64,000 nt of DNA from Pseudolactococcus raffinolactis NBRC 100932 (GTDB lineage Bacteria; Bacillota; Bacilli; Lactobacillales; Streptococcaceae), in NCBI RefSeq assembly GCF_001591765.1, contig NZ_BCVN01000002.1:95613-159612 (forward strand), read 5' to 3'. The position numbers and the translations under genes were made by a program. The notes under the pieces are model-generated. The model had not been told where the DNA came from, did no database searches, and worked only from the letters and a program-made list of their open reading frames with translations. Position 1 is the first letter of the stretch; each line of letters starts with the position of its first letter. Shown piece by piece: positions 8,577-17,674 of the stretch.

Positions 8577-9935
8577 ATGAAACAAGAAAAAACACGCAAA
8601 TTTGGCCTTTTGATGTCAATTGCGATGATTATTGGAATTGTCATCGGCTCAGGAATTTTCTTCAAGGCTGATGACATTCTCATGCAAACCAATGGTAATG
8701 TGATGATGGGCTGTCTGGTGCTCTTACTGGGTGCACTTGGGATTATATTTGGTGGGATTACCATTTCAGAGTGGGCCAAGTTGACAGATGATGCAGGTGG
8801 CTTGATTTCTTATGCTGAAAAAGCATTTGGTAGATTGTTTGCCTTTTTATTGGGCTGGTTCCAAACGACTGTTTATTTTCCAGCTTTAGTTGCTATTGTT
8901 GCTTTTGTAGCGGCTAATTATACCTTAGCACTCTTCCCTCAGTTTGGGAGTGCTAAATTTGGCATTTGGCTCATGACTCTGGTCTATTTGGTTGCTATAT
9001 ATATCATGAATCTTTGGTCAAGTCGATTATCAGAGATTTTCCAGACGTCGGCTATGTTTATCAAGCTCATTCCCTTACTTTTGATTGCGATTTGTGGCTT
9101 GATTTTTGGAGATCCTCAGGCGATTTCATCACACGCCATCACTTTACCAGTGGTCTTATCCTCCACAGGTGCGATAGTCGCTGTTGCCTTTTCTTATGAT
9201 GGCTGGACCGTTGCCCCATCTATTGGACATGAAATCAAAAATTCCAAACGAAATTTACCATTAGCATTGATCATCAGTCCACTTATCATCTTAGCAGTCT
9301 ATGTCAGTTATTTTGTTGGCATTTCCCTGATGATCGGGCCTGCAGAAATCATGAAAATGGGTGACTTAGCTTTTTCTGCTGCGGCTGAGCGTTTGTTTGG
9401 ACCGGTGGGGCAGAAGCTCATGTTGGTTGCGGTGATTATCTCTGTTTTGGGTACGCTAAATGGGTTGGTCGTCGCAAACATTCGTGCACCTTACTTCTTG
9501 GCATTACGTCAGGAGCTACCCTATAGTCATAAAATTGGCGTCTTGCATGCCAGATACAACCTCTCGATTTTATCAGCACTGCTGAGCTTTGTCATGACGC
9601 TGATCTGGTTGGGGATTCATTATTTGTCAATCACGGTGCCAAGTATCAGCCGCTTTGGGATTGATATTTCATCGATTCCGATTGTCATCATGTACCTCTT
9701 TTATACAGGTTTGTATGTTGGCGTTATGATCCGCACAGCAAAAGGCTTGATCCAAAGTAAGCTCCTCGGCTATGTTTGCCCGATACTTGCGATCCTAGGA
9801 GCTTTCATGATCTTATACGGCGGCTTGACCGCTGCCAATGGCGTTATCTATTTAATCGTCTCAGGATTGATATTAGTTAGTGGATTAGCACTCTATCAAT
9901 TTGTCGTTTGCAAGAAACCTAAAAATAGTGTATGA
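8577..9935 (+). CDS. APC-superfamily amino acid permease
   Basis: An integral membrane amino acid transporter of the amino acid/polyamine/organocation superfamily, 452 aa with about 12 hydrophobic segments. The N-terminus (MIIGIVIGSGIFFKADDIL) carries the GSGIF motif of TM1 that contacts substrate backbone groups, followed by the conserved ISEWAKLTDDAGGLISYAEKAFG region of TM2-TM3. The overall form resembles SteT/YkbA-type LAT-family exchangers, but the substrate cannot be read from sequence. It has its own promoter and no co-transcribed partner. The asd leader promoter lies inside its last codons. The ATG at 8577 follows AGGAGA by 4 bp. Confidence 0.88.
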   Translation: MKQEKTRKFGLLMSIAMIIGIVIGSGIFFKADDILMQTNGNVMMGCLVLLLGALGIIFGGITISEWAKLTDDAGGLISYAEKAFGRLFAFLLGWFQTTVYFPALVAIVAFVAANYTLALFPQFGSAKFGIWLMTLVYLVAIYIMNLWSSRLSEIFQTSAMFIKLIPLLLIAICGLIFGDPQAISSHAITLPVVLSSTGAIVAVAFSYDGWTVAPSIGHEIKNSKRNLPLALIISPLIILAVYVSYFVGISLMIGPAEIMKMGDLAFSAAAERLFGPVGQKLMLVAVIISVLGTLNGLVVANIRAPYFLALRQELPYSHKIGVLHARYNLSILSALLSFVMTLIWLGIHYLSITVPSISRFGIDISSIPIVIMYLFYTGLYVGVMIRTAKGLIQSKLLGYVCPILAILGAFMILYGGLTAANGVIYLIVSGLILVSGLALYQFVVCKKPKNSV

Positions 9936-9936
9936 T
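9908..9936 (+). promoter_or_regulatory. Promoter of the asd leader RNA, inside the end of the permease gene
   Basis: TTGCAA (9908-9913) and TATGAT (9931-9936) with 17-bp spacing. The -10 overlaps the permease TGA (9933-9935). The predicted start is about 9943. Confidence 0.65.
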
Positions 9937-9942
9937 AGATTT

Positions 9943-10113
9943 ATGCGATGAGTCGATTTGGAACGCAAGTTCCTTATTTACGCTGAGAGATTCGGGGCTT
10001 AGCCCGTCAAGGATTGATGGAATCTTGTCAAGAAATGTGAACTTTTTGGCACAGCTATTTTTAAAATGGTTGCTCTGGGGATCCCCTTTGTCTATGACAG
10101 AGGGGATTTTTTT
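9943..10113 (+). ncRNA. Structured leader upstream of asd, candidate asd RNA motif, ending in a terminator
   Basis: About 170 nt between a promoter and the asd ribosome site holds no convincing gene but has several hairpins. These include GGAACGCAAGTTCC (9959-9972) and a GGGCTTAGCCC element near 9996. It ends in a strong terminator (ATCCCCTTTGTC/GACAGAGGGGAT, 10081-10107, with a T run to 10113). The position directly before asd in a lactic acid bacterium is that of the published asd RNA motif of Lactobacillales, whose ligand, if any, is unknown. It could be a cis attenuator or a free small RNA. I did not see lysine riboswitch or T-box consensus here. The assignment rests on location and the terminator, not on a model match. 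Confidence 0.55.
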
Positions 10114-10199
10114 AATCACAAAGGACTTTCATTTTGTTTCAAAACGTGATAGAATAGGACTATTAAAATTTTTTAGAAAATTCAAACGAGGATACCCAC

Positions 10200-11282
10200 A
10201 TGTCAAAAGAATACGTTGTTGCAGTTGTCGGCGCCACTGGTGCTGTAGGTAGTTGCATGATTGAAATGCTTGAATCATCAACGCTCCCAATCAAACAAGT
10301 GCGCTTGTTTGCGACCATTCGCTCAGCAGGCAAAGTCTTGACTTTCAAAGGCCAAGACATCACCGTTGAAGAAACAACAGAAAACTCATTTGAAGGGATT
10401 GACATTGCCCTCTTTTCAGCAGGCGGTGGGGTCTCAGCCAAGTTTGCCCCGTATGCCGTCAAAGCAGGTGCTGTCGTTGTTGATAATACCTCAAACTTCC
10501 GTATGAATCCAGACGTGCCACTTGTTGTGCCAGAAGTGAATGCCCATGCGCTAGACGCGCATAATGGGATCATCGCTTGTCCAAACTGCTCTACGATTCA
10601 AATGATGGTAGCACTCGAGCCGATTCGCCAACAGTTTGGTTTGGAACGCATCATCGTGTCAACTTATCAAGCAGTATCAGGAGCTGGTGCTAAAGCCATT
10701 GCTGAAACAGAACGTGAAATCAAAGAAGTGGTCAATGATCAGGTTGATCCTAAAGACGTTAAGGCAGACATCTTACCTGCAGGTGGCGATAAAAAACACT
10801 ATCCAATTGCTTTTAACGCCTTACCACAAATTGATGTTTTCACTGACAATGACTACACTTATGAAGAAATGAAAATGACCAACGAAACCAAGAAAATCAT
10901 GGAAGATGATAGCATTGCCGTTTCAGCAACCTGTGTCCGGATTCCAGTGATTTTGGCACACTCAGAGTCAGTTTACATCGAAACCAAAGAAGTGGCACCG
11001 ATTGACCAAGTGAAAGCTGCGATTTCAGCCTTCCCAGGTGCAGTTTTGGAAGATGATCCAAGCCAACAAATTTACCCGCAAGCAGTTAATGCTGCTGGGC
11101 ATCGTGAAACCTTTGTCGGTCGTATTCGTAAAGACTTGGATGCAGAAAAAGGGATTCACATGTGGGTCGTTTCAGACAACTTGCTCAAAGGAGCAGCCTG
11201 GAACTCAGTTCAAATCGCAGAAACTTTGCATGAACGGGGTTTAGTCCGCGCAACAGAAGACTTGAAATTCGAGATGAAATAA
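10200..11282 (+). CDS. asd: Aspartate-semialdehyde dehydrogenase
   Basis: Catalyses NADPH-dependent reduction of aspartyl phosphate to aspartate semialdehyde, the branch point to lysine/diaminopimelate, threonine and methionine. The protein is 360 aa, normal length. It has an N-terminal dinucleotide-binding GATGAVG motif (residues 12-18), the active-site cysteine in CPNCSTIQM, the conserved [13 protein letters not shown] segment after it, and a C-terminal [13 protein letters not shown] region. The ATG at 10200 has a GAGGA Shine-Dalgarno about 8 bp upstream. It follows the structured asd leader and precedes dapA, which has a separate lysine-sensing leader, so the two pathway steps can be controlled independently. 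Confidence 0.96.
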   Translation: MSKEYVVAVVGATGAVGSCMIEMLESSTLPIKQVRLFATIRSAGKVLTFKGQDITVEETTENSFEGIDIALFSAGGGVSAKFAPYAVKAGAVVVDNTSNFRMNPDVPLVVPEVNAHALDAHNGIIACPNCSTIQMMVALEPIRQQFGLERIIVSTYQAVSGAGAKAIAETEREIKEVVNDQVDPKDVKADILPAGGDKKHYPIAFNALPQIDVFTDNDYTYEEMKMTNETKKIMEDDSIAVSATCVRIPVILAHSESVYIETKEVAPIDQVKAAISAFPGAVLEDDPSQQIYPQAVNAAGHRETFVGRIRKDLDAEKGIHMWVVSDNLLKGAAWNSVQIAETLHERGLVRATEDLKFEMK

Positions 11283-11308
11283 TCGTCAGTCAGTCTTTTA
11301 CAAAACAC

Positions 11309-11338
11309 TTTACAAGCTTTAAAACAATATGTTACAAT
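11309..11338 (+). promoter_or_regulatory. Promoter of the dapA leader
   Basis: TTTACA (11309-11314) and an extended -10 TGTTACAAT (TACAAT at 11333-11338), spacer 18 bp. Confidence 0.75.
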
Positions 11339-11349
11339 ATAAACTATAT

Positions 11350-11567
11350 TAGAGGTTGCAAATACGAAGAATGATAATCGAGTGGTGGACACGATGACAT
11401 TATCAGGCGGCGTAGATGCCGAAAGTCACATTTCACCACAGAAATTTGACTTGGGGCGTTGGGTTAAATCCCGCGAACTGTCTCTTGTCTTTTGACGAGA
11501 GGTGAGCTAATCAAATGACAATTTGACTAACTTGACAGCCTTTAATTTTTAAATGAAGGCTGTTTTT
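11350..11567 (+). promoter_or_regulatory. Lysine riboswitch (L box) with terminator
   Basis: The aptamer runs about 11350-11486. It opens with AGAGGTTGC, contains GGCGGCGTAGATGCCGAAAG and the GGGGCGTTGGGTTAAATCCC region, and closes with ACTGTCTCT pairing back to the start: the conserved elements of the L box. The expression platform has a TCTCTTGTC/GACGAGAGG hairpin (11481-11502) and a terminator stem ACAGCCTT/AAGGCTGT (11535-11563) with a T run. Lysine binding should favour termination before dapA. This fills the 368-bp gap between asd and dapA. Confidence 0.92.
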
Positions 11568-11650
11568 ATATCCTCTAAAATCTTGTTAACTGCCACAACC
11601 TTCTTAACTTATCCTTGAGATGCCTGCCTACCCGAAAGAAAAGAGTGCTT

Positions 11651-12532
11651 ATGTCATTAGAACAACTGAGAAATGCCCAAATTATCACAGCCCTAGTCAC
11701 ACCATTTAAAACAAATGGCGACATTAACTTTGAAGCACTGCCTAAATTAATCGAGCATTTACTAGCCCACCACACACAAGGCTTAGTATTGGCTGGCACG
11801 ACAGGCGAGTCCCCGACTTTGACCCATGATGAAGAGTTAGAGCTTTTCAGAGTGGTGCAAGAAATTGTGGCAGGGCGCGTTCCACTAATCGCTGGCATCG
11901 GAACTAATGACACACGTGACTCAGTGATCTTCACACAAGAAGTTGCTGCTTTTGGTGGATTTGCAGCCGGCCTTGCCGTTGTCCCTTACTACAACAAACC
12001 AAGTCAAGAAGGCCTTTTCCAACACTTTACAGCCATTGCTGATGCCTCAGACTTACCGATCGTGCTCTACAACGTGCCAGGTCGTACTGTCGCACAATTG
12101 ACACCTGAAACAAGTCTACGTTTGGCGCAACATCCCAACATCATCGCCATCAAAGAGTGTACAGGCGTTGAAAACTTGACCTATCTGATCGAACAGGCGC
12201 CCGATGATTTTCTAGTCTATACGGGTGAAGATGGGCATGCATTTCACGCCAAAGCTCTAGGCGCACATGGTGTCATTTCAGTCGCAGCCCATACCAATGG
12301 TGATGACTTTTATGAAATGTTTGAACAGCTAGACAAGGGAAATATCAAAGCCGCAGCAAGTATACAACGTCAACTCTTACCTAAAATTGATGCCTTGTTT
12401 TCACTACCAAGCCCTGCGCCAGTCAAAGCTGTCCTTAATCATCAAGGATTTGAAGTTGGACCATTACGTTTGCCACTCGTGGCAGCAACGGCAGAAGAAG
12501 CCAAGACCATTATTCAAGTGATTGAAAATTAG
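11651..12532 (+). CDS. dapA: 4-hydroxy-tetrahydrodipicolinate synthase
   Basis: Condenses pyruvate with aspartate semialdehyde, the first committed step to diaminopimelate and lysine. The protein is 293 aa in the TIM-barrel DHDPS/NAL family, with GTTGES at 49-54, catalytic tyrosine 140 in [11 protein letters not shown] and the Schiff-base lysine 168 in IIAIKECTG. The frame extends 12 codons upstream to 11615, but the ATG at 11651 fits the family N-terminus ([19 protein letters not shown]) and has a purine-rich AAAGAAAAGAG ribosome site. It is governed by the lysine riboswitch and lies directly downstream of asd, whose product it consumes. Confidence 0.96.
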   Translation: MSLEQLRNAQIITALVTPFKTNGDINFEALPKLIEHLLAHHTQGLVLAGTTGESPTLTHDEELELFRVVQEIVAGRVPLIAGIGTNDTRDSVIFTQEVAAFGGFAAGLAVVPYYNKPSQEGLFQHFTAIADASDLPIVLYNVPGRTVAQLTPETSLRLAQHPNIIAIKECTGVENLTYLIEQAPDDFLVYTGEDGHAFHAKALGAHGVISVAAHTNGDDFYEMFEQLDKGNIKAAASIQRQLLPKIDALFSLPSPAPVKAVLNHQGFEVGPLRLPLVAATAEEAKTIIQVIEN

Positions 12533-12709
12533 AAATGAAGGTTAGCTGTTTAACTTTAAAGACAGTGTCATGAATTGAAAACGAACATTTGATATAAACC
12601 CAAATAAATGGTACACTTATAGTAAGTGTAACTGTACAAGATAAGTCGGAGCAGCACTGTTTCGACTTTTGATTTGCAAAAATATCAATTATTGGAGAAA
12701 AAATTAAGT

Positions 12710-14428
12710 ATGAGTAATATAAAAATAGCCGCGCTAGGTGGCGTGCGCGAGTTTGGTAAAAATATGTATGTCATTGAAGTTGACGATGTCATTTTTGTTT
12801 TAGATGCAGGGTTAAAATACCCAGAAACTGAGATGTTAGGGGTGGATTTTGTCATTCCTGATTTAAGTTATTTGGTGGAAAATGCCGATCGTGTGGCGGG
12901 TGTTTTTGTGACACATGGTCACCCAGATTCGATTGGCGCTGTACCATACCTCGTGTCTGAAGTCCCTGTCCCTGTTTTTGGTAGTCAATTAACGATTGAA
13001 CTCGCTAAAATTGGCGTGAAAAACTTTGATGGCAGCAAGAAATTTGATGATTTCCATGTGGTGGATGAATCTACTGAAATCGAATTTGGCACGGCTGTCA
13101 TTTCATTCTTTGCAACGACCCATACCATTCCTGAAAGCTTGGGCATTGTAGTCGGTACACAAGATGGCAATATCGTCTACACAGGTGATTTCAAATTCGA
13201 TCCTGCCGTTGGCGAAGGTTATAAAACAAATATCGGTCGTCTGGCTGAGATTGGTTCTCAAGGCGTTTTGGCATTGCTCAGTGAATCTGCCAATGCTTTG
13301 ACTAATCTCCAACCCGCCAGTGAATCAGAAATCGCTGATAAAATTTTTGATACCATTGCTGACTGGGAAGGCCGTGTCATCATCGCCTCTGTTGCAGGTA
13401 ACTTAGCACGGATTCAACAAGTGATTGACAGTGCCATTAAGGTTGGACGTCACATTGCTTTCACTGGTCATGACATGGATAGAATTGTCAAAACAGCTAG
13501 CGATTTAGGCAAATTGCGCATCGAAGATGAGCAAATGATTATCAATCCAAAAGACATCAACAAGTACGAAGATCGTGAACTCTTGATTTTGGAAACTGGT
13601 CGGATGGGTGAGCCACTTAAAACCTTAGGAGACATGGCGACAGGACGTCACCGTGCCGTTAAAATCAAGGATGGCGACTTGGTCTACACAGTGACTAGTC
13701 CAACGATTTCTTATGAAACGATGGTCGCTAAAACTGAAAATATCGTCTATCGCGCAGGTGGCATCATGAAGATGCTTTCAAGCGATTTGACGGTTTCAGG
13801 CCACGCTAATTCCCGTGATTTACAGTTCTTACTAGACATTCTTCAACCTAAAAACTTGATGCCCGTCCAAGGTGAGTACCGTGAATTACAAGCGCACGCA
13901 GAGCGTGCCATGGAAGTGGGGATTTTACCAGAAAATATCTTCCTAGCAAAACGTGGGGAAGTTATCACTTTTGATGCCAATGGAAATCTTGAACCTAATG
14001 GTGTAATTGCTGCTGAAAACGTCATGATTGACGGGTCTGGCGTTGGTGACATTGGTAATATTGTTTTAAGAGATCGTAAAATTTTGAGTGAAGATGGTAT
14101 CTTCATCGCTGTAATTACCATTTCTAAACATGAGAAAAAAATCATCAGTAAGACAAAAGTCCACACACGTGGTTTTGTCTACGTGAAGAACTCACGTAAT
14201 TTGATGAAAGAGGCAGCCGTTAAAGTAGACGAAAAAGTCAAAACATACTTGGCTGGCGATAACTTTGATTGGGCTGAAATCAAGTCTGAAATTCGCGATG
14301 CCCTTGGTAAATTCTTATACGATCAAACCAAACGTCGCCCAGTTGTTTTACCAGTTGTCATGGAAGTCCGTCAAAATGATTTCCGCCAAAAACGTCATGG
14401 CAAAAACAAGAAAAAAGTTGAAAAATAA
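12710..14428 (+). CDS. rnjB: Ribonuclease J2
   Basis: A metallo-beta-lactamase/beta-CASP RNase of the J family, 572 aa, acting in mRNA decay and RNA maturation, usually in complex with RNase J1. The metal motif reads HGHPDS (H69, H71, D73, S74), so the second aspartate-adjacent histidine of the J1 motif HxHxDH is replaced. The SGHANSRDLQ segment is also J2-like. This altered motif is characteristic of J2 paralogues, which have weak intrinsic nuclease activity, so the call is J2 not J1. The ATG at 12710 (MSNIKIAALGGVREFGKN) is preferred over an upstream in-frame ATG at 12674; TTGGAGA lies about 11 bp before it. A 17-nt perfect inverted repeat (ACACTTA/TAAGTGT, 12613-12629) lies in the leader. 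Confidence 0.88.
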   Translation: MSNIKIAALGGVREFGKNMYVIEVDDVIFVLDAGLKYPETEMLGVDFVIPDLSYLVENADRVAGVFVTHGHPDSIGAVPYLVSEVPVPVFGSQLTIELAKIGVKNFDGSKKFDDFHVVDESTEIEFGTAVISFFATTHTIPESLGIVVGTQDGNIVYTGDFKFDPAVGEGYKTNIGRLAEIGSQGVLALLSESANALTNLQPASESEIADKIFDTIADWEGRVIIASVAGNLARIQQVIDSAIKVGRHIAFTGHDMDRIVKTASDLGKLRIEDEQMIINPKDINKYEDRELLILETGRMGEPLKTLGDMATGRHRAVKIKDGDLVYTVTSPTISYETMVAKTENIVYRAGGIMKMLSSDLTVSGHANSRDLQFLLDILQPKNLMPVQGEYRELQAHAERAMEVGILPENIFLAKRGEVITFDANGNLEPNGVIAAENVMIDGSGVGDIGNIVLRDRKILSEDGIFIAVITISKHEKKIISKTKVHTRGFVYVKNSRNLMKEAAVKVDEKVKTYLAGDNFDWAEIKSEIRDALGKFLYDQTKRRPVVLPVVMEVRQNDFRQKRHGKNKKKVEK

Positions 14429-14437
14429 GTAAAAGAG

Positions 14438-14468
14438 CAAGACGACGCGTGAGTCGATCTTGTTTTTG
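14438..14468 (+). terminator. Terminator after rnjB
   Basis: CAAGA-CGAC/GTCG-A-TCTTG hairpin (14438-14461) followed by a T-rich run. Confidence 0.75.
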
Positions 14469-14522
14469 TTTTGTCGTGATAAAAACTATCTGAGAAAAAC
14501 TATAGCCAAAGTTTAAAAAATT

Positions 14523-14531
14523 TGATATAAT
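14523..14531 (+). promoter_or_regulatory. Extended -10 promoter of the pyr operon
   Basis: TGATATAAT with TATAAT at 14526-14531 gives a start near 14538, leaving a leader of about 160 nt that contains the first PyrR attenuator. Confidence 0.7.
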
Positions 14532-14600
14532 AATGACAATCAGCAACAGAAGAGACCACCAACCCTTTTGGGGGTAGTGCTCTAGCCAATAAACCTTTAA

Positions 14601-14676
14601 ATCGTCCAGAGAGGCGGCAAGGCAAAATGACTGTTTTTTATCATTTCTCCCTGCCCATACTGGCAGGGATTTTTTG
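14601..14676 (+). promoter_or_regulatory. PyrR-dependent attenuator upstream of pyrR
   Basis: The PyrR-binding loop consensus is seen at 14603-14622 (GTCCAGAGAGGCGGCAAGG). A strong terminator CCCTGCC/GGCAGGG (14650-14668) with a T run follows. UMP-bound PyrR should stabilise the binding hairpin and let the terminator form. Confidence 0.88.
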
Positions 14677-14697
14677 TTGAAAATAATAGGAGAGATT

Positions 14698-15222
14698 ATG
14701 TCAAAAACAAAAGAAATCATTGATGAAGTCACGATGAAACGTGCGATTACACGGATCACATACGAAATTATCGAGCGTAATAAAGAGCTTGATAAATTGG
14801 TTATCGTTGGGATCAAAACGCGCGGTGTCTATATTGCCCAACGGATTCAAGAGCGTTTAAAACAGTTAGAAAATATTGACATCCCACTCGGTGAACTAGA
14901 TACGAAACCATTCCGTGATGACAAGAAAACAGAAGAAAATACGACAGAAATCCCTGTTTCAATCACTGACCGTGAAATCATCTTAGTTGATGACGTCTTA
15001 TATACAGGTCGGACAATCCGCGCGGCGATTGATGGTTTGGTTGAGCTAGGTCGTCCGTCTAAAGTGAGCTTAGCAGTCCTCGTTGACCGTGGTCACCGTG
15101 AGCTGCCAATTCGAGCGGATTATGTCGGTAAAAATATTCCAACTGCGCGTGATGAAGAAATCATTGTCCATGTTTCTGAAATTGACGATGCCGATAGCAT
15201 TTTGATTAAGAAAGAGGACTAA
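14698..15222 (+). CDS. pyrR: Bifunctional pyr operon RNA-binding attenuator / uracil phosphoribosyltransferase
   Basis: PyrR binds the pyr leader RNAs when UMP is high and causes termination; it also has weak uracil phosphoribosyltransferase activity. The protein is 174 aa with the PRPP-binding motif [10 protein letters not shown] at 97-106 and the basic RNA-contact region around [14 protein letters not shown]. The ATG at 14698 follows TAGGAGAG by 5 bp; the frame is open further up but runs into the terminator T tract. It ends immediately before pyrP, with the ATG following the TAA directly. Targets visible in this window are the three attenuators before pyrR, pyrB and pyrK. Confidence 0.96.
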   Translation: MSKTKEIIDEVTMKRAITRITYEIIERNKELDKLVIVGIKTRGVYIAQRIQERLKQLENIDIPLGELDTKPFRDDKKTEENTTEIPVSITDREIILVDDVLYTGRTIRAAIDGLVELGRPSKVSLAVLVDRGHRELPIRADYVGKNIPTARDEEIIVHVSEIDDADSILIKKED

Positions 15223-16503
15223 ATGACTGCCAATAAAAATGACGTGATTTACGATGTACACGATAAACCGCCAGTTGGCATGTGGGTAGGATTATCCTTC
15301 CAACATCTCTTCGCCATGTTTGGGGCAACAGTCCTAGTGCCAATCCTAGTCGGCATTGATCCAGCCATCGCCCTCTTTTCAAGTGGTCTTGGTACATTAG
15401 CTCACTTAAGTGTTACCAAGTATAAAATCCCAGCCTACATGGGCTCAAGTTTTGCCTACATCCTTGCCATGCAAAGTCTGATGAAATCAGATGGCATAGC
15501 AGCTGTTGCGCAAGGTGCAGTAGTCGGTGGCTTCGTCTACCTCCTAGTCGCCTTAATCGTCAAATTTGTCGGTAAAGGATGGATTGATAAGGTTCTCCCA
15601 CCGATTGTTGTTGGTCCTATCGTCATGGTCATCGGTCTAAGTCTTGCAGGGACAGCCGTGAATGACGCCATGAATAAAAATGGTGAATACAATCTGACCT
15701 TCCTAATGATATCCCTCGTAACCCTCTTTGCGGTTCTAGCCTTTAACATGTTCGGCAAAGGCTTGACGAGCTTGATTCCGATTTTACTCGGGATCATCGT
15801 CGGTTACGTCTTTACTCTCATCGTCCAAAAAATCACCGGCACGACGATCATTTCATTTGATGAAATTAGCAAAAGCGCTTGGTTAGACGTCCCTAAGTTT
15901 GACATCATGTTTGTCGATTATCACTTTAAACTCTACCCATCAGCGATTTTGACCATGGCACCGATTGCCTTTGTGACCATGACCGAACATTTCGGCCATG
16001 TCATGGTACTAAACTCTTTAACCGGTAATGATTACTTTAAAGATCCAGGATTGGAACGCACCTTAACAGGGGATGGGATAGCGCAAATTATTGCCGGCTT
16101 CTTTGGTGCGCCGCCAGTGACTTCTTATGGTGAAAACATTGGCGTCATGGCGATTACGAAAATTCATTCAGTTTACGTCATTGCTGGCGCTGCAGTCTTC
16201 GCAGTTGTTCTCAGCTTCATCGGGAAAATCTCAGCCCTCATTCATTCCATTCCAACCCCCGTTATCGGTGGTGTCTCAATCGCTCTCTTTGGTGTGATAG
16301 CGTCTAGTGGTTTGAAAATTTTGGTAGACAACAAGGTTAACTTTGATGATAAACGCAATCTCTTGATTGCTAGTGTCATTCTCGTTTCAGGTATTGGTGG
16401 TTTGACCTTGAATGTTGCTGGTATCTCTATTTCAGGTGTTGCCTTCTCGACAATTCTCGGTATTCTCATGCACTTAATTTTACCTAAGACTATTGAAAAG
16501 TAA
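15223..16503 (+). CDS. pyrP: Uracil permease (NCS2 family)
   Basis: An integral membrane uracil-proton symporter of the nucleobase/cation symporter-2 family, 426 aa with about 14 hydrophobic segments. It begins in the typical PVGMWVGLSFQHLFAMFGATVLVP and carries the NCS2 signatures AFVTMTEHFGH and PPVTSYGENIGVMAITK, where the glutamates contribute to uracil binding. It lies between pyrR and pyrB with no gap after pyrR, and the second PyrR attenuator follows it. So pyrR-pyrP and the biosynthetic genes have stepwise control from one promoter. This operon order is typical of lactic acid bacteria. Confidence 0.95.
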   Translation: MTANKNDVIYDVHDKPPVGMWVGLSFQHLFAMFGATVLVPILVGIDPAIALFSSGLGTLAHLSVTKYKIPAYMGSSFAYILAMQSLMKSDGIAAVAQGAVVGGFVYLLVALIVKFVGKGWIDKVLPPIVVGPIVMVIGLSLAGTAVNDAMNKNGEYNLTFLMISLVTLFAVLAFNMFGKGLTSLIPILLGIIVGYVFTLIVQKITGTTIISFDEISKSAWLDVPKFDIMFVDYHFKLYPSAILTMAPIAFVTMTEHFGHVMVLNSLTGNDYFKDPGLERTLTGDGIAQIIAGFFGAPPVTSYGENIGVMAITKIHSVYVIAGAAVFAVVLSFIGKISALIHSIPTPVIGGVSIALFGVIASSGLKILVDNKVNFDDKRNLLIASVILVSGIGGLTLNVAGISISGVAFSTILGILMHLILPKTIEK

Positions 16504-16550
16504 CTGAACATTTGCTACAATAATAGAAACGAATAAAAATCCTTTAACAC

Positions 16551-16643
16551 CAGTCCCGTGAGGCTGTGAAGGTTGTCCACGAAAACGTCCGTCTTTTTGA
16601 GCGCGGGCGAAGCTATGGCTGCCTTTAGGGTAGTCATTTTTTT
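16551..16643 (+). promoter_or_regulatory. PyrR attenuator between pyrP and pyrB
   Basis: AGTCCCGTGAGGCTGTGAAGG (16552-16572) matches the PyrR-binding loop consensus very well. A terminator stem ATGGCTGCC/GGGTAGTCAT (16615-16637) with a run of T follows, 18 bp before the pyrB start. Confidence 0.9.
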
Positions 16644-16660
16644 GTGAAAGGAATCTCATC

Positions 16661-17590
16661 TTGACAATATCACCAGACGGTATCGTGTCCATCAAACACT
16701 TGACAAGTATGGCCTTACTCAGTAATGACGAGGTCTTGGGCTTAATCAAACGTGCCCAAGATTTCAAATATCAACGGATTAGACCAGTCTTCAATCGGCA
16801 ATTCTTTGTTGCCAATCTTTTCTTTGAAAACTCAACACGCACTCACAAATCTTTTGAAGTGGCTGAGAAAAAACTTGGTTTAGACGTCATCGAATTTGAT
16901 GCCTCAACGAGTTCAGTTAAAAAAGGCGAGACCTTGTATGATACCGTCTTGACCATGAGTGCAATTGGAGTGGACGTCTGTGTCATTCGACATACAGACG
17001 AACACTATTATCAAGAGTTGGTCGATAGTCGAACTATTCAGTCTGCCATTGTCAATGGTGGAGATGGTTCAGGTCAACACCCAAGTCAATCCTTGCTTGA
17101 TTTAATGACAATTTATGAAGAGTTTGGGACATTTGATGGTCTGAAAATCATGATTGCTGGTGATATTACCCACAGTCGAGTTGCCAAGTCAAATATGCAA
17201 ATGCTCAAACGTCTAGGCGCAGACATTTATTTCACAGGTCCAGAAAGTTGGTACTCAGATGAGTTTGACGTTTATGGTCAATATATGGCCTTGGACGATC
17301 TCATTGACAGTGTCGATGTGCTGATGCTGCTTCGGGTGCAGCATGAAAGACATGAATCCGGCGAAACATTTTCAAAAGAAGCCTATCATGACCAGTATGG
17401 TTTGACCCATGCGAGATATGCGCAGATGAAGGAGTCGGCGATCATCATGCACCCAGCGCCAGTCAATCGCGGTGTAGAAATCGCAAGCGATTTGGTTGAG
17501 GCACCAAGATCTCGGATCGTGGCGCAAATGACCAATGGGATGTTTATACGAATGGCGATTTTAGAAGCTATACTCAACGGCAAAGCTTAA
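16661..17590 (+). CDS. pyrB: Aspartate carbamoyltransferase catalytic subunit
   Basis: Transfers the carbamoyl group to aspartate, the committed step of pyrimidine synthesis. The protein is 309 aa, normal length. It carries the carbamoyl-phosphate-binding STRT (residues 58-61 in [12 protein letters not shown]), the [10 protein letters not shown] loop, HPSQSLLDL and, near the C-terminus, [11 protein letters not shown]. The start is a TTG at 16661 because GAAAGG (16646-16651) lies 9 bp upstream and no ATG exists before conserved sequence. No regulatory subunit pyrI is nearby, as is usual in Firmicutes. Expression depends on read-through of the PyrR attenuator just upstream. Confidence 0.95.
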   Translation: MTISPDGIVSIKHLTSMALLSNDEVLGLIKRAQDFKYQRIRPVFNRQFFVANLFFENSTRTHKSFEVAEKKLGLDVIEFDASTSSVKKGETLYDTVLTMSAIGVDVCVIRHTDEHYYQELVDSRTIQSAIVNGGDGSGQHPSQSLLDLMTIYEEFGTFDGLKIMIAGDITHSRVAKSNMQMLKRLGADIYFTGPESWYSDEFDVYGQYMALDDLIDSVDVLMLLRVQHERHESGETFSKEAYHDQYGLTHARYAQMKESAIIMHPAPVNRGVEIASDLVEAPRSRIVAQMTNGMFIRMAILEAILNGKA

Positions 17591-17603
17591 AGGCAATAAT
17601 GAG

Positions 17604-17672
17604 GACTTTGAGCGGAGTGAAAGCCTAGATCAAGTTCAAGCTTTCATGTAATGAAAGTGCAGAAAGAGGAAA
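17604..17672 (+). repeat. Dispersed 5' element copy A (before carA)
   Basis: It starts with GACTTTGAGCGGA and continues through TCAAGTTCAAG and a GCTTTCAT-gta-ATGAAAGT hairpin (17640-17658) to a GAAAGAGG ribosome site. It is a shorter version of the elements at 58206-58303 and 59873-59973. Confidence 0.6.
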
Positions 17673-17674
17673 GA

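Noticed and set aside
9932..10252. A 106-codon frame over the asd leader
   Set aside because: It overlaps the promoter, hairpins, terminator and asd start, has no ribosome site and resembles no protein.
12577..12589. PurBox-like AAAACGAACATT upstream of rnjB
   Set aside because: One C of the CCGAAC core is missing, no suitable -10 lies 64 bp downstream, and the gene has no purine role.
12710..14428. RNase J with a damaged active site as a degenerate enzyme
   Set aside because: The HGHPDS motif is what is expected of RNase J2 paralogues, so it is not evidence of decay.
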